The translations under genes and the position numbers were made by a program. This document shows, piece by piece, positions 6,591 through 9,545 of a stretch of 9,545 nucleotides of DNA (position 1 is its first letter; each line of letters begins with the position of its first letter). This DNA is from Lentzea sp. (GTDB lineage: Bacteria; Actinomycetota; Actinomycetes; Mycobacteriales; Pseudonocardiaceae): the NCBI GenBank assembly GCA_030146905.1, contig JASLAV010000563.1:1-9545 (forward strand), written 5' to 3'. The notes below the pieces were generated by a model that worked only from the letters and a program-made list of their open reading frames with translations, had not been told where the DNA came from and did no database searches.

Positions 6591-6660
6591 GCAGAATACC
6601 AATCCTGTTCCGAAAAATGTAACATCTTTGCATTTTTTGAGCCATTTAGACCACGGTGCA
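6591..6660. other. AT-rich intergenic patch upstream of the CAP gene
   Basis: About 60 percent A+T by count, in sharp contrast with the GC-rich surroundings. It contains a 7-bp inverted repeat, AAAAATG (6613-6619) with CATTTTT (6631-6637), and a weak minus-strand -10-like TATTCT at 6593-6598. It probably holds the promoter of the CAP gene and may be a site for a xenogeneic silencer or nucleoid protein. The rest of the 6531-6810 gap shows only the small reading frame listed separately. Confidence 0.5.
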
Positions 6661-6678
6661 CCGCCCGCGCATGGAGGA

Positions 6679-6798
6679 TCACTGGTAGTCCGGAACAGGC
6701 ACAGCGTCGATCTCGACGTGCAGAGTCGCCAAATTCTCGTTGACGTGGTTTTGTTTGTTCGACGAACCCGCTGCCTTTTCCTGGTCGCCGATGGCCAC
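6679..6798 (-). CDS. Possible 39-residue small protein (hypothetical)
   Basis: A GTG-started frame lies 12 nt after the GH95 stop and in the same frame as that stop. It encodes a polar, acidic-ended peptide that begins VAIGDQEKAAGSSNKQNHVN and ends HVEIDAVPVPDYQ. About three quarters of its codons end in G or C, more than expected for this less GC-rich stretch, which weakly supports coding. A G-rich GGGCGGG lies upstream but only 3 nt from the start, a poor spacing. It has no cysteine, no membrane segment and no family that I recognise. It could be a small protein in the GH95 transcript, the remnant of a C-terminal extension of GH95, or chance. Confidence 0.25.
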   Translation of the reverse strand: MAIGDQEKAAGSSNKQNHVNENLATLHVEIDAVPVPDYQ

Positions 6799-6810
6799 GC
6801 ACCCGCCCGG

Positions 6811-9060
6811 TCACGGGCGTAGCGTGACCGACTGGCCCTTCCTCAGCCTGACCCGCTGCTTCCAGCCGCCGAACCGGATCTCGGTCTCCGTGCCACCGAC
6901 GCTGCGCACGACGGCGCTCGTGACCTTCCCGTCGCGCCACGCCAGGTCGACGCCGAACCCGCCACGCGCGCCGATCCCGGTGGCCGATCCGGTCCTCCAC
7001 GCCGACGGCAACGCGGGCAGCAGCTCGATCACGCCGGGCCGCGAGTACAGCAGCATCTCCAGCATGGCCGCGGGAGCGCCGAGGTTCGCGTCGATCTGGA
7101 AGGTCGAACGGTCGCCGAAGCTGTACATGTCGAAGAAGTTCGGCGCCGTGCCGTTGGAGTGGTCGATCGACGGCCGCATCACCTTCAGGACCAGTTCGTA
7201 CGCCCTGTCCGCGTCCTTCAGACGTGCCCAGCACGCCGCCCGCCACGCCAGACCCCAGCCGAAGCTCTCCATGCCGCGGGTGATCAGCAGCTGCTCCACG
7301 CCCTCGATCAGGGCGGCGGGGGAGTCGTCGTGGTTGACGCGGTCACCGGGGAAGAAGCCGACGAGCGGCGACAGGTGCCGGTGCGTGCTCTCGCCGAGGT
7401 CCTCCGGCGACATCCACTCCTGCAGCATGCCGGTCTTCTGGCTCACGACCGGCAGGTACAGCCTGTCCCGCAAGGCCGACATCCTGCGGCCGTACGCCTG
7501 GTCGCGCCGCAGCACGTCGGTCGCGGTCCGGTACTTGCCGAACAGGTTGTGCACGAGTTCCTGCGCGTAGGTCAGGCCGCGCGCGTCCTGCGGTCCGTGC
7601 TCCGGCGACCAGTCGTGGTCGTCGACCAGTCCCTGCGGGGTCTCGACAAGGCGTGCTTCCCAGAACTCGCAGGCACCTTTGAGCAACGGGTAGATCTTGC
7701 CCAGGTAGTCGCGGTCGAGCGTGTACTCGTAGTGCTCGTACAGCGACATGCACAGCCACGCGTTGCCGCCGGGGTGCCACCACCAGCCGCTGCCGCCGCG
7801 GATGTTGGTGGAGAAGGCGACCGCCCACCCGGCGACGCGGCCGCTGGTGTTGCGGAACCGGTTGCGCGGGTCCTGGAACAGCGTCCGCGTCGAGCTCGTC
7901 CACGACGGGAGCTGCGCCACGCAGTAGTCCGCGAGCGCCTCGAAGGTGTCCGGCAGCGCGGCCCTGTCCGCGAGCCAGTAGTTCATCTGGACGTTGATGT
8001 CGGTGTGGTAGTCGCCGTACCAGGCGGGGGTGTTGTCCGACAGCCACAGGCCCTGGAGGTTGATCGGGAGGGTGTCGCGTGAGCCGGTGATCGCGAGGTA
8101 CCGGCCGAACTGGAGGTAGCTCGCCTCCAGCTCCGGGTCGGGAGAGGAACCGGAAGCCCTTGCCCGCAAGCGGGTCCACGTGTCCATCGCGCGTTGGGCG
8201 TCGGTGGAAGGGCCGAGGTCGACTTCCTGCCGGTCGTACTTCGCCCGGTAGTCCGCGACGTGGGTGTGCAGGAGGGCGTCGCCCCCGGCACGGACGGCGG
8301 CCTTGCCGAGCGCGACCGCGGCGGGCTCCACCGACGGGTCCAGGTAGCCGGCGGCCGCGTCCGGCACGTAGTTCGTGCCGCCGGAGAACACGACCACGAG
8401 GTCCGAGCAGCCGGTGAACGACAGCGCGGAGCCGTCCACCGCCACCGTCCCATCAGGACTGAACGCCGTCACGACACCGCTGTACGCCAGCTCGTTCGCG
8501 AACGACCCGGTGAACAGCGCGGCGGTGTGCGGCGCGTCCCCGACGGTCGGCTCGCCGTGCGCGCCGGCCAGCGAGACGGTGCCGGACTGGTCGGGACCGG
8601 CGAGCCGGACGATCACGACGTCGTCGGGGTGGCTGGAGTAGAACTCGCGGCGGTACTGCTTGCCGCCGTGGGTGTACGTGGTGGTGACGATGCCGTTGCT
8701 CAGGTCGAGCGCGCGGCGGTACCCGGTGGCGCCCGCGTGACCGGGCACCTCGACGTGGAGCTCGGCGAGCATCGAGAACGTGCCGAAGCGCGCCGGGTCG
8801 TACGGGAACTGGCCGTCGCCGTCGAGCGCGTCGTTGAGCTCGCCGGTCCACAGCGTGACGTCGGTCAGGCGGAGGAAGTCCTTCTCGACGCCACCGCCGA
8901 CGAGCGCGCCGAGGCGGCCGTTGCCGATCGGCAGACCCTGCTCGATGATCTTCGCTTCGTCGGCGGGCGCCGGGTACCAGAGCGTCGTGGGACTGGGGTT
9001 GAGGGTGTTGCCCGAGGGCCGGTGCGGTTCGGAGTGTGCGGTGAACGCGGTCAGGACCAT
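6811..9060 (-). CDS. GH95 alpha-L-fucosidase-type glycoside hydrolase
   Basis: This is a 749-residue family GH95 enzyme, an inverting alpha-L-fucosidase or alpha-L-galactosidase type hydrolase. The N-terminal beta-domain (about 24-270) opens with TLWYPAPADE, LPIGNGRLGALVGG and LTDVTLWTG. The (alpha/alpha)6 barrel holds YLQFGRYLAITGSR, LPINLQGLW and the substrate motif DINVQMNYW (from Asp354). Glu487 in WSPEHG fits the catalytic acid and Asp657 in FQIDANLG the catalytic base. A C-terminal beta-domain follows from about 680 (LPALPSAWRTGS). The usual Asn-Ile-Asn of the motif is Asp-Ile-Asn here. No signal peptide is present, so the enzyme probably acts in the cytoplasm on imported oligosaccharides. 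The ATG at 9060 has AGGG 8 nt upstream and an in-frame background of stops. It follows a universal stress protein gene by 39 nt on the same strand. Fucosidase activity is the default; the exact sugar is uncertain. Confidence 0.9.
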   Translation of the reverse strand: MVLTAFTAHSEPHRPSGNTLNPSPTTLWYPAPADEAKIIEQGLPIGNGRLGALVGGGVEKDFLRLTDVTLWTGELNDALDGDGQFPYDPARFGTFSMLAELHVEVPGHAGATGYRRALDLSNGIVTTTYTHGGKQYRREFYSSHPDDVVIVRLAGPDQSGTVSLAGAHGEPTVGDAPHTAALFTGSFANELAYSGVVTAFSPDGTVAVDGSALSFTGCSDLVVVFSGGTNYVPDAAAGYLDPSVEPAAVALGKAAVRAGGDALLHTHVADYRAKYDRQEVDLGPSTDAQRAMDTWTRLRARASGSSPDPELEASYLQFGRYLAITGSRDTLPINLQGLWLSDNTPAWYGDYHTDINVQMNYWLADRAALPDTFEALADYCVAQLPSWTSSTRTLFQDPRNRFRNTSGRVAGWAVAFSTNIRGGSGWWWHPGGNAWLCMSLYEHYEYTLDRDYLGKIYPLLKGACEFWEARLVETPQGLVDDHDWSPEHGPQDARGLTYAQELVHNLFGKYRTATDVLRRDQAYGRRMSALRDRLYLPVVSQKTGMLQEWMSPEDLGESTHRHLSPLVGFFPGDRVNHDDSPAALIEGVEQLLITRGMESFGWGLAWRAACWARLKDADRAYELVLKVMRPSIDHSNGTAPNFFDMYSFGDRSTFQIDANLGAPAAMLEMLLYSRPGVIELLPALPSAWRTGSATGIGARGGFGVDLAWRDGKVTSAVVRSVGGTETEIRFGGWKQRVRLRKGQSVTLRP

Positions 9061-9068
9061 GCACTCAG

Positions 9069-9072
9069 CCCT
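9069..9072 (-). promoter_or_regulatory. Shine-Dalgarno site of the GH95 gene
   Basis: AGGG on the minus strand, 8 nt before the ATG at 9060. It supports the leaderless-peptide start of GH95 and so its lack of a secretion signal. Confidence 0.5.
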
Positions 9073-9080
9073 AGCGCACC

Positions 9081-9110
9081 GGTGGCCCTGGGGAAAGCGT
9101 CAGGGCACCA
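9081..9110 (-). terminator. Possible weak hairpin at the end of the universal stress protein gene
   Basis: GGTG-G-CCCTG (9081-9090) can pair with CAGGGCACC (9101-9109): nine base pairs with one bulged G and a 10-nt loop. It straddles the stop codon of the stress protein gene. There is no U-tract and the loop is large, so it may only weaken read-through into GH95. Confidence 0.25.
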
Positions 9111-9545
9111 CGAGAACGGGCCAGTGCCCCGACCTGATCAACTTCGTCGCCACCGATCCAGCGAACCGGTGCCCCGCCTGCTGCGAGGCGCCGACCACCA
9201 CCATGTCGGCCTGGCACTGGTCGGCGGAGTCGCGCAGCACCGTGCACGGGTCGCCGAACGCCTTCACGAACGTCACCGGCACGTCCAGCTCCTCCGCCGA
9301 CGACCGGGCCTGGTCGCTCAGCTCCTCGTGGAGCTTGGCGGTGGCCTCGTGTTCGAACACCGACGCCACGGCGGGGCTCAGCGCTGCCAGGGACGAGTGG
9401 CACGCCACGAACGCGACGACCAGCCGGGCACCCTGGCGGCGCGCGAGGCCGAACGCGGCCGCGGCCGCCCGCATCGCGGTGTCGGAGCCGTCGACGCCGA
9501 CCAGGATGGTCCGCGACGACGGCAGGGGAGCTGGGCCGAAGCAGT
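9100..9545 (-). CDS. Universal stress protein (UspA family), 5' end outside window
   Basis: This is a UspA-family nucleotide-binding-fold protein of the cytoplasm, associated with stress, dormancy or energy status. The frame is open to the window edge; the first complete codon is at 9543-9541 and 147 residues are visible. The first strand reads TILVGVDGSDTA, whose Asp normally contacts ATP. The protein ends with ADMVVVGASQQAGHRFAGS followed by VATKLIRSGHWPVLVVP, the standard USP C-terminus. A methionine codon at 9474 is internal, since the conserved first strand lies upstream of it. Only a few N-terminal residues seem missing, because family members are about 140-150 residues long. The G-2x-G-9x-G(S/T) ATP loop is altered: Gln replaces the second Gly and the loop is about two residues shorter. 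It lies 39 nt upstream of GH95 and could share its transcript, but a functional link is not evident. Confidence 0.9.
   Translation of the reverse strand, partial: CFGPAPLPSSRTILVGVDGSDTAMRAAAAAFGLARRQGARLVVAFVACHSSLAALSPAVASVFEHEATAKLHEELSDQARSSAEELDVPVTFVKAFGDPCTVLRDSADQCQADMVVVGASQQAGHRFAGSVATKLIRSGHWPVLVVP

Noticed and set aside
6531..6602. An extended CAP protein starting at TTG 6602, adding 24 N-terminal residues with three Trp.
   Set aside because: The extension has no homology that I recognise, no signal-peptide pattern and no ribosome site, while GTG 6530 has a strong one.
6588..6645. A 19-codon minus-strand frame starting at an ATG (6645) in the AT-rich patch.
   Set aside because: Uses codons such as AGA and ATT that are rare in high-GC actinomycetes, lacks a ribosome site and overlaps the probable CAP promoter.
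6548..7246. A 232-codon minus-strand frame overlapping the 3' part of GH95 and the intergenic gap.
   Set aside because: It is an arginine-rich alternative frame of GH95 with no domain, and its downstream part crosses the AT-rich gap without coding character.

Overview
The window is high-GC DNA with GTG and TTG starts, GC-rich third codon positions and actinobacterial protein families. It suggests a saprophytic actinomycete; Pseudonocardiales or Streptomycetales is my guess, since no rRNA or other taxonomic marker is present. Seven protein genes can be supported, two of them cut by the window edges. No tRNA, rRNA, CRISPR array, insertion sequence or phage gene was seen.

Left edge (1-1180): the 3' part of a zinc-dependent medium-chain alcohol dehydrogenase on the + strand. 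It ends at a perfect 16-bp stem with a GCGA loop, placed between two convergent stop codons, so it can serve both strands.

Centre (1181-5998): a compact glycan-degradation module. Two secreted family 30 glycoside hydrolases lie in tandem on the - strand, 42 nt apart. Their catalytic domains are clearly paralogous, but one carries a C-terminal ricin-type CBM13 and the other an F5/8C (CBM32-like) domain. A LacI-family regulator is divergent from them. The short shared control region holds a good -35/-10 promoter for the hydrolases, a palindrome over their predicted transcription start, repeated TGAAAC boxes and a CATTGACC inverted repeat. The simplest reading is a substrate-induced local switch: the LacI protein represses the hydrolase operon until a breakdown product binds it.

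Right half (5999-9545): three genes on the - strand, in transcription order a universal stress protein (cut by the right edge), a cytoplasmic-looking GH95 alpha-L-fucosidase-type hydrolase, and a small CAP-superfamily protein. The CAP gene is convergent with the regulator and has no visible secretion signal. The 280-nt gap between GH95 and CAP is unusually AT-rich in part and contains a possible 39-codon reading frame. GH95 could process imported fucose- or galactose-containing oligosaccharides released outside the cell, but no transporter is present to link it with the GH30 pair.

Most of the content is recognisable accessory carbohydrate metabolism. The less ordinary points are the swapped binding modules on the GH30 pair, the structured divergent promoter and short-hinged LacI protein, the eukaryote-like unsecreted CAP protein with its AT-rich upstream region, and a substitution in the GH95 active-site motif.
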